Origin: Microvelia longipes
Taxonomy: Eukaryota; Arthropoda; Insecta; Hemiptera; Veliidae
Direction of reading: 5' to 3'
DNA: 64,000 bases
NCBI GenBank assembly: GCA_018340805.1
Contig: JACMZG010001913.1
Location: forward strand, 17,096,527 to 17,160,526
Part shown: positions 22,050 to 36,717 of the stretch, piece by piece
Layout: each line of letters starts with the position of its first letter
Numbering within the stretch: the first letter of the stretch is position 1
Translations under genes and position numbers: made by a program
The notes under the pieces: generated by a model
What the model was told of the DNA's origin: nothing
Database searches by the model: none
The model's input: only the letters and a program-made list of their open reading frames with translations

Positions 22050-22537
22050 GTACGTTCACACACACTGTAGATCCGTGGATCGTATAGAATACGTATGCAA
22101 TACGGTCAACTAACTTCACGGTTCTTACAGCGTATTTGTTTAGTCGATCGAGTGATAACTGATCCCGCCAAAACATGGCGTCTTGTATAGTGAAGGTTCA
22201 CTTTTGGTTATAAGGAAGTTTAAAACAAAAAATATATTTAATTAAATTGTGATTTCTTTGCATAATAATAAAGTTACACTAAAAAAAAATATTCCAAAAG
22301 TTATTTGATCAAAAACGGTTATATAGAAGTGAAATAAAAGTTCGACGAGAAGGTTATCCGTTAAATACGATCGTCTCTAAAGTACATACAGCGTATCGGG
22401 GGATCCATTTAGATTCCATCTCCCTAGTTCTAGCGTATGCGATCGGATCCCCTCCGCATGGTTCATACAGCTAAAATTACCGTATTCAGAGATCGTATTC
22501 TATACGATCCGCGGATCTAAAGTGTGTGTGAACGTAC
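22050..22537. mobile_element. TIR element, 488 bp, likely TA target
   Basis: The left end reads GTACGTTCACACACACTGTA and the right end is its inverse with one change in the first 20 bp. The match goes on through GATCCG(T/C)GGATCGTATAG for about 45 bp. TA lies on both sides, which would fit a Tc1/mariner-type duplication. The interior has further copies of GATC- and CGTAT-rich pieces but no transposase. It is a non-autonomous DNA transposon of unassigned family. Confidence 0.8.
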
Positions 22538-22574
22538 TAATTAATTTATTAGTCCCCGAGGCGGGTCCGGGGAA

Positions 22575-22613
22575 AATACTTGTTGGAAGGGTTTTACCCT
22601 TCCAACAAGTATT
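22575..22613. repeat. Perfect hairpin, 18 bp stem, TTT loop
   Basis: The left arm AATACTTGTTGGAAGGGT is followed by TTT and its exact reverse complement. It sits only 2 bp from the next hairpin. Such a short loop with a perfect stem is unusual for a transcribed regulatory hairpin. Confidence 0.95.
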
Positions 22614-22615
22614 AT

Positions 22616-22658
22616 CCACGAGAGTAAATCGATCTTTTAGATCGATTTACTCTCGTGG
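22616..22658. repeat. Perfect hairpin, 20 bp stem, TTT loop
   Basis: The left arm CCACGAGAGTAAATCGATCT is followed by TTT and its exact reverse complement. Its sequence is unrelated to the preceding hairpin but the loop is the same. Confidence 0.95.
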
Positions 22659-24649
22659 CACATACGAAATTGTACCTCTAAAAAAATATAGAGTGTTTAA
22701 ATTCGTTTCAAGCCAAAAATGTCTTCTAGAATCAGTTCCCCTCTACTCTCTCCCTAAACTCCCGTTATCCGAACAACCTCATAAGCGTCATAGATGTCAT
22801 AGATCGCGGTACTTATTTATTTTAAAATAGCATCAAGAACTGAAGTAACTAATCAAGCCCTTACCGTGGGAAGGAGACCAAGAACTTTCTTTTAAATCTT
22901 TTAATACTTTTAATCCAGATTTACGCATAGTTTTAATTATACGTAATGATATTTAACCCAGCCTTTATAAGGTTTTAGTCCAATGTGAAAGCATTAATTG
23001 TTTAAATAGTAGAGAAAAAAGCGAACTAATTAATACTATCAAGTAATTTTTATTGCTGGTAAGTGCTGCGTACTTTATTACTTTCATTAAGTTTAGATAC
23101 TTCGAATTGCTTACAAAACGTTTTTTTTTTCTTCTTTCTTTTCACTACTCTAATTATTAAGAATTTTAAATTTTATACGTATTAAAATTAAACATGTTTT
23201 AATATAGGCATCTAAATGTAGATTTATACATCCTATCTACATTAATATAGCCTATACACAACTAGTACAATCTCACTTCAGCAAACATAATTTACGTAAA
23301 CACGCAAAAAAGTATTTTACAAACGTTTTTTATTTTATTCTCTTTATTAATAAAATATAAAATACAATTGACAAAATTAAATTTTTCCATAGAAATAAAA
23401 ATAAAACTATACCACTAAACAAAATGCAAAGAGTACCTCTCATAAAAGGAACGGGTCCTGCGGCATGAGAGGGAGTATTTTATTTGATTTATTCATCCCT
23501 TCTTAAGGTTTACATATAACATTTTTTTAAGTGCCATTTTGTTATATTTACTTATTGAGCTCAAAAATATTGTTTTAATTATTTCATATTATTTTATATA
23601 ACAAGCTAAGCCTAAAATATAGTGGAACGACAAGCTTGATAGTCACAGAGATGATGTTAACAATTACTGCGCGCGAATTCACTCCAAAAGCACGGCCAGC
23701 ACCCTAAATCGCAAATCAAGAACAGAATTCAACCTAGCCAAAAAGTTTACTTTTTTAAGTTCCGCTCCAGTGGAGACCGCGGTGACAAGGAAATTAAAGT
23801 TCCCGACATTTGGCTTCCACTGTGGGCAATATCTTCAGGGGCGCAAAACAACGTGACGCAATACTGTAAAAAAGACACACTAATCTAGACTCTCTAGGGT
23901 TTTTAGATTTCAGCCTCGAGCGGTACCAATCTGGCTGACAGGAGGGTATTCCATTTATGCAACGAAGCTGTGAAGAATGACTTTACTTCTGCTAACTTAT
24001 TGATAAGCAAAGACAGGCAATAATAAATTGCCAATGTAATAAATATCACTTTACAGCCATGTTGCAAATACAATTTTTTTATCATACTTTAATCGAATTC
24101 TTCATAACATTAACACTTCATTTCTAAACTTCGACAACAAGCTTGTCCACAAATCGAACAGAAATGAACAATAATTTTAAATGATCGAAAGTAAATTTGG
24201 TTTTTGAACATTAAAATTCCTTATATTCTAAAGTAAATAATTTTTTTTCTATATAATATTACAGACGAAAAATACTTGTCCATTTTGTATTTTATAAAAA
24301 AGGAAATTCGTTAAAAAAAGAGTAAAAAACCAAAAGTGACCCGTATAGAAACAAACTAAACCTTAGACTAAAAAGGGTAACAGAAGAAGTAAAATAAATA
24401 AAGGAAATAGAGAGAAAATAATACTCAAGAGACCTTCTTCTTGAATAATAAGATATATGTACTTATCAACTTATAGAACACTTGAAATATAAATTTTATT
24501 TTGTATAGTTAGGTTTATTATTTGTATTAGAAGCTAATAAAAACTAGGCTTCCACTACTAGGAACTTCAGTCCCTCATTATAAAATAAATCAAGCTAATT
24601 AGAAGAACTGAGCATTTTCTGGTCTCCCTCCCTCTTGATTTTTTTTAAT
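22659..24649. other. AT-rich stretch, no clear gene
   Basis: A less AT-rich patch covers 23660-23960. On the minus strand 23903-24085 is open for 60 codons (ending ASLHKWNTLLSARLVPLEAE), faintly like the tail of LINE polyproteins, but too short to call. Nothing else recognised. Confidence 0.4.
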
Positions 24650-24856
24650 ACAAATAATAAGTTCCACCGGATGAAAATAATAAGTTCCACCGGATGAAAA
24701 TAATAAGTTCCACCGGATGAAAATAATAAGTTCCACCGGATGAAAATAATAAGTTCCACCGGATGAAAATAATAACCGGATGAAAATAATTTGAAAATAA
24801 TAAGTTCACCGGATGAAAAATAATAAGTTCCCGGATGAATAATGAAAATAATAAGT
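24650..24856. repeat. Minisatellite, 23 bp unit
   Basis: About eight to nine units of AATAATAAGTTCCACCGGAT followed by GAA. The first five are perfect or nearly so; the last ones are truncated (AATAATAAGTTCACCGGATG). It abuts the leader of the next SINE. Confidence 0.95.
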
Positions 24857-25136
24857 TTTGTTTCAACACGCCAAGGATATATCTCAGGTTTTTGTTGATT
24901 TATAAAATGTAAGCAGCATCGAGCAAGATTAGTGCCTAGGTGGGTATCCGCAGGGAATAAAACGAATGTATATACTCTAGGAGGGCGAGCGAAGTAGGTC
25001 CGACGACGTGTTGCAGTATATATTTGGCGATTTGTATATTCTGATAACGAGCGAAGCGATTCTAAAGTAGTAGGGATGAGCGTAGCGAATCTTAGGTGAA
25101 GAGAAATAGTTCCGAGGTACCCCGTACCCGGTTTTC
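24855..25136 (+). mobile_element. 5S rRNA-derived SINE, copy 4
   Basis: Full-length form: leader GTTTTGTTTCAACACGCCAA, 5S part TAAGCAGCATCGAGCAAGAT, TAGTGCCTAGGTGGGTATCC and GCAGGGAAT, then GGCGAGCGAAGTAGGTCCGA, GTGTTGCAGTATATATTTGG, AACGAGCGAAGCGATTCTAA and GATGAGCGTAGCGAATCTTA, ending GGTACCCCGTACCCGG. Confidence 0.85.
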
Positions 25137-25620
25137 CCCTTTTGATGATTTATTTGAATAATTTGAAAACCACCACAACAACAATGGAAAGATGTAACGT
25201 TAAATTTAATGCAAAACAAACATGTAATGTCTATATGCATAGAGATAAATTACTACAGGTTGAATTTTGAAAAATCGAACACCTTTGACTATCAATATAA
25301 TCAAATAAACAGAAAAAAATACAGCGACTTACATAGTAGAACGCTAAAATTAAAATCGAAACACATACAATGTGTAGGAAGCTGAAAAGAATTGATTCAT
25401 TATAACCTTAACTCACTCTTTGAAGAGGTTTTAATGAGGTTAGTCAGAGCCCCTGAGAGCCCAAAAATGATGTTTCAGGACTCTTAATGAATTGAAGTAG
25501 GCAGGCTATTCTCCCTCTAGTATATATATATATCTATGTCTAAATGTATCAATCTTATATTAAAGCAATTATCGTACAACGTTACTAAGAGTAATTCGAT
25601 GCCTTCTATACTATACTAAT
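25137..25620. other. AT-rich stretch, no gene seen
   Basis: No feature recognised. Confidence 0.5.
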
Positions 25621-25621
25621 A

Positions 25622-25795
25622 CTAAAATCGGGTACTGGGGATCTCGAAACATTTCCTCGCCATTACTTTAGAATCGCTTCGCTTGTCCTCAGACAGTAAA
25701 TACATTCGCTTTATTCCCTGCAGTTACCCATGCAGGCATTGACCTAGCTAGATGCAGCTTAACTCTTATGGCCCAACATAAACGTAGATATCTGA
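25622..25795 (-). mobile_element. 5S rRNA-derived SINE, copy 5, internally deleted
   Basis: On the minus strand: GGCCATAAGAGTTAAGCTGC, ATCTAGCTAGGTCAATGCCT and GCATGGGTAACTGCAGGGAA (5S part), then GAGGACAAGCGAAGCGATTC and the tail ending in CAGTACCCGATTTTA. The central GTTGCAGTATAAATTTGGC block and one hairpin unit are missing. Confidence 0.8.
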
Positions 25796-25825
25796 TCGAC
25801 AAATTTTCTATACACGACAACTAGT

Positions 25826-25838
25826 GAGCTAATTTTTT

Positions 25839-25912
<74 letters not shown>

Positions 25913-25925
25913 AAAAAATTAGCTC
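25826..25925. repeat. Perfect 100 bp AT-rich palindrome with TA centre
   Basis: GAGCTAATTTTTTTCTATTT at the left is mirrored exactly by its reverse complement at the right. About 60 bp of pure TA repeats fill the centre and are self-complementary, so the whole 100 bp is one inverted repeat. A similar left half without the right mirror is at 31405-31445. Confidence 0.95.
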
Positions 25926-25984
25926 TCATATATATAGTTATATACATTAGTGTGTGTGTGTAAGTGTATGAATGTACGAGATTT

Positions 25985-26135
25985 TTGTTCCTAGACATTT
26001 CTATGGGGACACGATAACTTCCAAACGCTTTCTCGGGAAGAAATGAAACTTGGTTCAAAAATCAACCTTGTTAATGCCCCGAACCATACTTTTATAAACT
26101 ATGTGTGACTCAGCAAATATTTAGAGCAAAAATGC
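25985..26135 (-). repeat. Family C fragment
   Basis: AAACTTGGTTCAAAAATCAA with CCTTGTTAATG and GACTCAGCAAATATTT matches the block at 44438-44540 in the same orientation, including the order of landmarks. It lies between two TA tracts. Confidence 0.5.
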
Positions 26136-26147
26136 TTGCTGTTGTAA

Positions 26148-26167
26148 CACACACACACACACACACA

Positions 26168-26243
<76 letters not shown>
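26148..26243. repeat. (CA)n(TA)n microsatellite
   Basis: About 24 bp of CA followed by about 72 bp of TA. Confidence 0.95.
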
Positions 26244-26245
<2 letters not shown>

Positions 26246-26339
26246 TGTTCCCCCTCAGTAGTATCCCGCCTGATGGGGATTTAATTTTTTTTAAAGTAAA
26301 AGTCGTGATATCTTCTTTGAATGATGTGATGGTTAGTGA

Positions 26340-26790
26340 ATTTAAATAAGTTAAAGTAAGTCATCAAAATTTATTTCTTCAATAAAGTTTAGGAATTGTT
26401 CCTGGATGACTTTATGTAATAAGTGTTTACATGGTAGGGGCCAATTGAATCCCAAAGACATAATGTGTTGAAGAAGAGGTAACCTTTCTCTGTCGAGTAA
26501 AGGACAGTCATTTATTAAATGTTCTACTGTTTGTTCTATCTGAATGTTACATTCGCTATTGGTATCTGACAATTTGAATCGGTTAAGATAACTATTAAAT
26601 TTTCCATGTCCAGATAAAATCATTGTTAATTTAAGAGTGGTTCAATTGCATTGGCCAAATTTTATTCTTTCACTGATAGTGGGGAAAAACAGTTTGGTGA
26701 CTTTACCGTTTGAACAATTTTGCCATTCTGTATTCCATTTATTACTTTTTTTTGTTTAGATACAAATTTCAAAACAGATTTTGGGTAAGA
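26340..26790 (-). pseudogene. LINE ORF2 C-terminus, copy 1
   Basis: On the minus strand: KVTKLFFPTISERIKFG, a stop, then MILSGHGKFNSYLNRFKLSD, EQTVEHLINDCPLLDRERLP and NWPLPCKHLLHKVIQEQFLN ending at 26351. The G-H-G-K-F..Y-L..F-L and H-L-I-x-D-C-P patterns are the cysteine-rich tail of R1/I-type LINE proteins. The first cysteines of the knuckle are degraded in this copy. Homologous pieces are at 50544-51075 and 55105-55281. It is 5'-truncated next to a microsatellite; no reverse transcriptase is present. Confidence 0.7.
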
Positions 26791-26804
26791 GGCGTATATA
26801 ATAT

Positions 26805-26886
26805 ATATGTAATATATAATTATACACACAAACACACACACACAACACACATATATATATATATATATATATAATATATATATATA

Positions 26887-26927
<41 letters not shown>

Positions 26928-26935
26928 GTGTGTGC
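26805..26935. repeat. Mixed TA/CA/TG microsatellite
   Basis: TA-rich, then CA, then TA, then TG runs. The CA and TG blocks flank the TA block, so the tract is roughly self-complementary. Confidence 0.9.
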
Positions 26936-26939
26936 TAAC

Positions 26940-27808
26940 ACAATACCTACATATCCTGCAGGTATTGTAATATAAATGAGAAAAATTAAAAAAATATATG
27001 CTAATGGTTATTTTTGCACATTAGTTCGGTTTTAATATAATCTTTAATCCATCTGATTTAGCTCGATAAATATAAGCTAATATTTTCTTTAAAAATTCTG
27101 AAAGAATGCAAAGAACCCCCTATTTAAAAATAGTAGTATTGGAATTATTTATAGAATATTTGTTAAATAATTCAACTTACATAAAATAAAATTTAAATCT
27201 GGACAAAATCAATCAACATACCTGAAAAACAAAAAAATAAATATTACTTAACAAAATAAATCTAAGCACATCTCTAGCAGTAGAAGCTATTAAAAAAGTC
27301 AAAACAGTAAAATGCTAACAACCGCCTTAGTGACAAAATTGTTTTTAAAAATCATAAAAATTATCTGGTAGCACAGCTGTACTTAAAATTTGGTACATAG
27401 ATATATGTTGATTTGAAAATCAATGAATAATTGCAAACATTTTTAGTTCCATCTACCTAATACGTTCTATCAAAGTTGAAAGGTAATCCTACCCCCAATT
27501 TTACATATAAAGAAATTTTTTACAACTAGCGCTACCTAGTAGAGAACTTTAAAACTAAGAATATCGAGTTTTATTTTGACAGAACATAAGAAAATGTTAA
27601 TTAAAGAAAATGGGGCTGTTTAGTAATAAATAAGTGGTGTAATCTGCTGTAACTAATTAGTAATTTAATAATATTTCTTGGCGTATTTTTGTAAGGAATA
27701 ATGTTTTAGCTAACAAAAAGGAATGAAATCCATTTTCTTACATGCGTGTAAGAAATACGCAGCACACACAGAAATGCATAATAAGCTTATTAAATAGGCT
27801 GAATATCA
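26940..27808. other. AT-rich stretch, no gene seen
   Basis: No feature recognised. Confidence 0.5.
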
Positions 27809-27888
27809 TTATAGTGCAGTGGTTCCCAACCATTTTTATACTTGGGACCCCTAAAATATTTTTAACACTTCCCGGACCCCTTGCTATA

Positions 27889-29390
<1,502 letters not shown>

Positions 29391-29735
29391 TATATATATA
29401 TATATTAAATTTGTTATTATTGACATATATAAAGGCAAGGTAAATACAAAAAGATGATATATAGAATACTAACGATTATTAAACAAACGGAACGGATAGT
29501 ATTTAATACAAATTCTAACTCTAATCAGTATATAATAATTCATAAATAAATAATAATTTAATTATTTATTGAACACAGAACAGAATAACAAAAATAAACA
29601 TAGAAAAGAAAAAAAAAATCTTTTTTTTTTACTTTTACAATATTGTTTGTAAAATTGCTGCCGGGACCCCCTAAAAACTCATTTGGGACCCCCAAGGGGT
29701 CCCAGGACCCCTGGTTGGGAACCACTGTTATAGTG

Positions 29736-30348
29736 TATGTCTACACTCTATACAAGATGTTAAGTGCCACACGTAATGGCCAAGTCACAAAGTAAAACCG
29801 CAAAGACCTTTATTATTTACATGCATAATTGGGAACATACGACATGGCTTATTCAATGATCTCACAACTTTTTACGCTAGACTTGGCTATTTTTTACACG
29901 TACTTTTGTTGGGATGTTCTTTATTGCTTAGATAAAGCTTTGTCTCATTTTTTTGGGGGTAATGAATAAAATAAAAACTGGTAAATCGAAAATTCGGTCA
30001 GAAAATAAAGTAAGGTGTTTTCAATGTTTTTTTTTTGGAGTTTTGAGTTAAAAAAAAAAACAGGTGACCACAAAAAATAAACAAAATACTTTTGAATTAA
30101 TTCAGGCGAAATCTTGGTTTTACCTTTTCTATCTTCCTACGGTAATTAGGAATGAAAAAAAATATGTACGATACACCCGGTAAAATTACGGACAGAATGA
30201 AAGTACTGAGGGAAGGAGTACTACCTATTTATTTCTTGCTTCTTCGACTTATGGTAATAGTAACTTCATTTATTAATTTGCTTTGTTTAAGCTCTAAGAT
30301 TTTAAACAACTACTTCTTATGGCTTATGATAACAGTAATTTATATATA

Positions 30349-30349
<1 letters not shown>
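29736..30349. other. AT-rich stretch, no gene seen
   Basis: No feature recognised. Confidence 0.5.

Positions 30350-30419
<70 letters not shown>
30350..30419. repeat. (TA)n microsatellite
   Basis: About 70 bp of nearly uninterrupted TA. Confidence 0.95.
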
Positions 30420-30422
<3 letters not shown>

Positions 30423-31174
30423 TTGTGCTAAAGAGCAGCAAGATGTTAAAGACGTCACTGTACTTTTAACTTAAATTAACTGCAGCAACTAAGGATAACA
30501 ATAACAACCTCTTACAGTGATTTATATTTGTTTGTTTCTCAAATTAAAATTACTTAGTAATCAAATTGTAATTAACAAAGATTTAAACCATTGACAAAAG
30601 GGTTCCACGAATAACTGGTTAGAAATTGGTTAGAAAATGAAAAGTTTAAAGACTTTATATTCACCTAAGGCCATTTCCAATACGTCCCAAAAGATTGCGG
30701 TATTGAAAACCCTTTTCACACTCCACTTAGAGGGTGCTTAATAGGAAGAACCTGCAATAATTCCACGAGTCTGATTGGGAAATAGGAATACTTAAGTGTA
30801 GCCCAAGGGTTTCGAGAAAAGATTACTTTGAGCACTTGCTAGTCCAAGAATAAGAGTTTGAGCAAACACTGTAAATTAAGGACTTTCTGATATAGGAAGA
30901 GAAAATAGTAAAGGTAGAAGGCATTTGAATTTGAAAAGCCTTCAAGCACAATTACTTTTAGAGTTGGGTTTCTTAGGTCTTCCAACGGTGTTGATTAAGT
31001 TTTCAAACTTTTCATATTTATTGGAAATCACTTGTTCGACAAGAGAATAGGAAAACTTTTAACTTCTAAAACTTATAATTTACCAGAATAGAAATAATTA
31101 TCTAAGATTAAACCAGAAAAAATCTTCAAACACAGGAATGACTATTTGGTAAATTTGTGAGTAGGAAATCTTTT
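30420..31174. other. No gene seen
   Basis: Slightly less AT-rich than the surroundings, but no protein-like frame or repeat match was found. Confidence 0.5.
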
Positions 31175-31710
<536 letters not shown>

Positions 31711-32182
31711 TGCAGTCTTAATGTTCTCTTTGCAATAAGTGTTTATGTACAACGTCCCTTAAAAATAGCTTTACCAAAAACACAGCTATTTCGAAGAGGG
31801 TGACAGATTGCGGGTTTAGCAAAAAGCATTCGATGCTGGTCAAGGAAATTAAAGAGCAGAAATATTTAACGTCTATGTTCTAGGTGTATTAAATGTATTT
31901 AATTTGACAACGACTCTCTAAGTGTATATAACATAATACGTCATGGAAGTGTGATGTCACAAAACAATTATTGACTCGTAACAAAGCAAAATCAACCTAT
32001 CACATTCTATTATTTGTTTGTTGTGAGCCAAAAGTCACCAATAGCATTGCTTTATAATGTAAACAAAGAAATTTTTTAGATTCATTTCCGTGACGTATAG
32101 GAAACACCTCAACAATGTTCTTGTTGTATTACTAATTATTTTCCGCTCATGTATAGTAAAAATAATTGATACACTGTCTTGT
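31711..32182. other. No gene seen
   Basis: No feature recognised. Confidence 0.5.
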
Positions 32183-32660
32183 GTTCAGGTTACTTTTTAA
32201 TGTTTATTTCATCATATCAATACTGAAGGATGTTCAGGTTACTTTTTAATGTTTTATTTCATCATATCAATACTCAAGGATGTTCAGGTTACTTTTTAAT
32301 GTTTATTTCATCATATCAATACTCAAGGATGTTCAGGTTACTTTTTAATGTTTATTTCATCATATCAATACTCAAGGATGTTTAGGTTACTTTTTTAATC
32401 TTTATTTCATCATATCAATACTCAAGGATGTTCAGGTTACTTTTTAATGTTTATTTCATCATATCAATACTCAAGGATGTTTAGGTTACTTTTTTTTAAT
32501 CTTTTTTCATCATATCAATACTCAAGGATGTTCAGGTTGCTTTTTTAATGTTTATTTCATCATATCAATACTGAAGGATGTTCAGGTTACTTTTTAATGT
32601 TTATTTTATCATATCAATACTCAAGGATGTTCAGGTTACTTTTTTGATGTTTCAAAATTC
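32183..32660. repeat. Minisatellite, 49-50 bp unit
   Basis: Nine to ten units containing GTTCAGGTTACTTTTTAATG, TTTATTTCATCATATCAATA and CTCAAGGAT. Units differ at a few bases and in T-run length. There is no variable spacer between units, so it is not a CRISPR array. Confidence 0.95.
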
Positions 32661-33851
32661 AGCCCCTTTAGTCATCTCCATGGTCATTATTAAGAAATTA
32701 TTCTTACTTACAATTAAAGAAGACGAAAACTTACACGTATTTTATAACTTTTTCAAGAAAAAATAAATAAAAGTTACAATAATTTATGGTTCAAAAATTG
32801 TTTTACATTTAGATATGCACTTCAAAAGTACACATTGAAATGTAAATACTTGAAAACTTGTAAATAAAAACTTATTTAGCATCTGGAAACTTTCTTATTC
32901 ATTTAGTACGAAACCGTCTTAATTCAGATTTGCGTAGAATTTACATTTTTATTAGATTTTTCAAATTATCAACTAAGGAAGTAACCCGATACTGTTTTCA
33001 TGAAACAAAGGGAGGGGACATTTTTTCATGTTTCAAAAAACCACTTCACGTAAAAATATTTTTTTTATTGCATAATTAAATCACCTAACAAAAGAAAGTT
33101 ACAAAGATGGGTTGGAAGTTTAAGCTAACTGCGCTTCTAAAAAAGTACTTTATAAAAAATCGTTAATTTTAAACTCGACATGAGCAGGAGTACTGTATAA
33201 CAATGAAAATATGCTAAAACATTTTTATTAAAAAGTAACCTTATACTCCCTCGTCCAATAAACGCAAATCCTTTTTAGCAAAAAAACATTATTAATTTGT
33301 TAAATCTACCCTCAACTTCAACGTTATCATGTTTAAACAGAAAACTTTTTTTCTTAATTTTCAATATTACATAAAAAGAGCCGAAATTTATTACTTTAAG
33401 AATCTCAAGATTATGTTACTGTGCGATAGATTTAATTTTAACTTTACAAATTTATCAATTTTGTCATAATATTTTTAGTTTAATAATTTTTGCAAGGGGA
33501 CAAAAGAACAAAAATATTTGTTGGAAACTTTTTCAGCATAGAAATATTATCTGTCATTTTTTAGGCAAGTTATTGCTTCTCTCCTTAATAAATTCCTTTT
33601 AACGATAAGACGTTATTATTAAACGAGTAATACGTTGCATCTGATACTCCAAATATATATAATAAAGGTAAAACATTCAATATTCAACACCAGAGTATTT
33701 GCAGGTTTTTAGCGAATTTTCAGAAAAATAAGCTAAAGAGGTTGCTATCATGGAAACGGGGAGAGGGACAGGTGGTTTTATGAAACGAGACGACTCCCTT
33801 CATAATGTATTATGAATTCAATGTATTATTTCAAAAATGTATATATTATTA

Positions 33852-33856
<5 letters not shown>
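32661..33856. other. AT-rich stretch, no gene seen
   Basis: No feature recognised. Confidence 0.5.
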
Positions 33857-34372
<516 letters not shown>

Positions 34373-35240
34373 GTAGATCCTATTTAAATCCATTGAATTA
34401 TTTGTTTAACTATATTTACTAATTTAGCAATCAGTGCAACGCGACCATTATAAGAAAAACGGTAAGACTCATATTTCTGCTGTTTCAATAATTTTATATT
34501 TATATAAGATAAAGTCTGTACAATATTAAACAATAAATAGCAACATATTATTAAGCAATGAATATACACATTGAGACATTTATTGTTTATCACACAACGT
34601 ATTTTCACCAGATTGTAAACTCCCATACATGTTAAAATTATAATTATACATCAATTTAGTTTCAAAACTATCACCACCTTACTAAAGGGTACCAATAAAT
34701 TGACAATTATCGTCTAACACTCTACAAGGCAGAAATAGGGATCCCACATCTGATGATAGTTTTCCCCCAAACAAACCATTACTAATAACTTATAGTTGCA
34801 TTCAAATCTGTCCTTTCCATTTTACTATGGAATCTATGGTTCCAAACTTATAATAAACTACAGAAAGGATACTTTAATATATTCTATGCATACAAATAAT
34901 GCTATAAATATGCTTGTTATATGATAACTCTTGGATTCTCCTTTGGGTTATCAAACTGTTATCCCATAACCCTTTAAAATGCTGCATTTGCAATCTAATC
35001 TGTTATTTTGAAGATTATGCGTATTTCAGAGGACAAAATTCCAAACTCAGTATATAAATGTTTATTAAACAGATAATTTGCAAAACAATGAAATTTTAAC
35101 TCAGCTACATGTTATACGTAATCGATTCTGTACGTTAAAACATATTGATTTGTATATTAATTGTATATTTTTACTTTGCCTATACGGAGTGTTTCCCCTA
35201 AACATTCGCAAGCGATAATAATTCATCATCTTACAATAAA
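34373..35240. other. AT-rich stretch, no gene seen
   Basis: No feature recognised. Confidence 0.5.
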
Positions 35241-35770
35241 TAATACTAAATATAGAAGGGCCACAACTGATAACACGAAAGGCGGTTCACTGGTGGTCTT
35301 AAGTAATGCTGCCACCCTAACAATATACAATTTTCTTATAAAAAAGTTGGCAATACTTCCGGCTGCTGAATTATTATGTTCTATTATTAATTAATGATTG
35401 ATTATTCATAAAATACTAATATAAATATCGGTGCATTACAATATTTTAAGCATTTTAAATTGTAATTCAACGTTTTTAATTAAAATTATATTAATTAAGT
35501 TGTCTTCGTCAACTAAATGTAGATTCTTGTATTCCGCCACCCTTTTGCCATCTAAGACCGGTTTTATTAAATACTCAGCAGGTGTTTTAAGATATTATAT
35601 TTGTTCTTTACGGTCTTTCTTCATTAATGGATATTTATGACACATATTTAACATAATGTTTTGTTGTTAGGGTGGTACCCCTACTTAAGACCACCAGTCA
35701 ACCGGCTTTCGTGTTATCAGTTGAATTACATTGTGTTTACGGTCATATGCTCCTTCTATATTAGTATTAT
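35241..35770. mobile_element. TIR element, about 530 bp
   Basis: The best-matched arms are 35264-35323 and 35664-35723, both reading CAACTGATAACACGAAAG then CTGGTGGTCTTAAGTA and CCACCCTAACAA inward. Further out, AATACTAA(A)TATAGAAGG is also inverted at each side, with about 30 extra bases on the right. No transposase inside. The family is unassigned. Confidence 0.75.
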
Positions 35771-35774
35771 TCTA

Positions 35775-36060
35775 AGATCATAGCCATCAGTTTCAGGTAC
35801 TTCCATAACTTTCTGAGTAGTTCTAATCAGGCTGTCTGTCTGTGCGAGTGTGTTTGTGTCTCACATAACCCTAAATAAATTCACACTGGAGAGTTAAAAT
35901 TTGGCACAAAAATCACACATATAGTATGGTTGTGCAACCCAGAAAATGACATTTTTTAGACTACGTTAATCTATTTACGGACTTGTCAAACAATTTAAAA
36001 AATAGTGAAAATTAGAAATTTTACCTATCGAATTGAAATCACACGCGAACTGCGTAATTT
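35775..36060 (+). repeat. Family H-like core
   Basis: TTCTGAGTAGTTCTAATCAG, GCTGTCTGTCTGTG and CACTGGAGAGTTAAAATTTG match the core region of the copy at 21480-21620 in order. It lies directly right of the TIR element. Confidence 0.45.
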
Positions 36061-36144
36061 ATATTTTTCGATCCAAGTGAGAATTAAACCCACCAAATGT
36101 TTCTTTATATCGGCCGTCATTTGAAAAATGTTGATAATTATTAA

Positions 36145-36350
36145 ATTTTGACGACCTATAACTTCTAAACATTTACTGTTTTTCAACCAATATCGGGAAA
36201 AACATTTTTTTTAAACTTTTAGCGACCTATAACTTCTAAAAGTTCACTGTTGTTTTTCAACAAATATCGTAAAAAATATTTTTAAAAAGCTTTTGACAAC
36301 CTATAACTTTTCAAACGTTTACTGTTTTCCAACAAATAACACGTGAAATA
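36145..36350. repeat. Short tandem array, 71-74 bp unit, three copies
   Basis: CGACCTATAACTTCTAAA, TTTACTGTTTTTCAAC and AAATATCG recur at about 36152, 36223 and 36297, with substitutions. Confidence 0.85.
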
Positions 36351-36539
36351 TTAAGAGCAAGAAACACTTGATAGCTATTTAACTTTTGGTTTGAAAGTTA
36401 TCGGCGAAAATATAAACTTATTGGTGCGATACTTAATTTAAAAACAAAAATTTATTTACATCAAGGAGTATAGAACTATAACAGAAGTTTCAGCTTCACA
36501 GTAAAAATGTTTGTCAATTTTTTTAAATAAGGTTCAACC

Positions 36540-36717
36540 CCAGATATTAGATACATACGGGAATGCAAAACAAAATCCATAGATTCTAAGGAAGTCTTAA
36601 AACTAATGGAAGGAAAAGATATTCTCTAAAGAGTTAAAACGAGGCTATTTGTATACAAAAGACCTAAAGTCGCAGTGCATGGGTTTTATATCTACCCTGG
36701 CAATCAAATAATAATAA
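36540..36717 (+). mobile_element. I-type LINE 3' tail
   Basis: ATTCTCTAAAGAGTTAAAAC, AAAGTCGCAGTGCATGGGTT, TATATCTACCC and a (TAA)n tail match, in order, the 3' end of the LINE at 9721-10540. Only the non-coding end survives. Confidence 0.6.

Noticed and set aside
22522..22830. 102-codon open frame over the two hairpins
   Set aside because: It is read through palindromes, so part of the translation is an accident of inverted sequence; no domain is recognisable.
23903..24085. Sixty-codon minus frame with KWNTLLSARLVP that might be a LINE or host exon
   Set aside because: Too short, no second motif, and upstream sequence gives no supporting homology.
32183..32660. Regular 49-50 bp repeats that might suggest a CRISPR array
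   Set aside because: The units are contiguous with no variable spacers, no cas genes are near, and the genome is eukaryotic.
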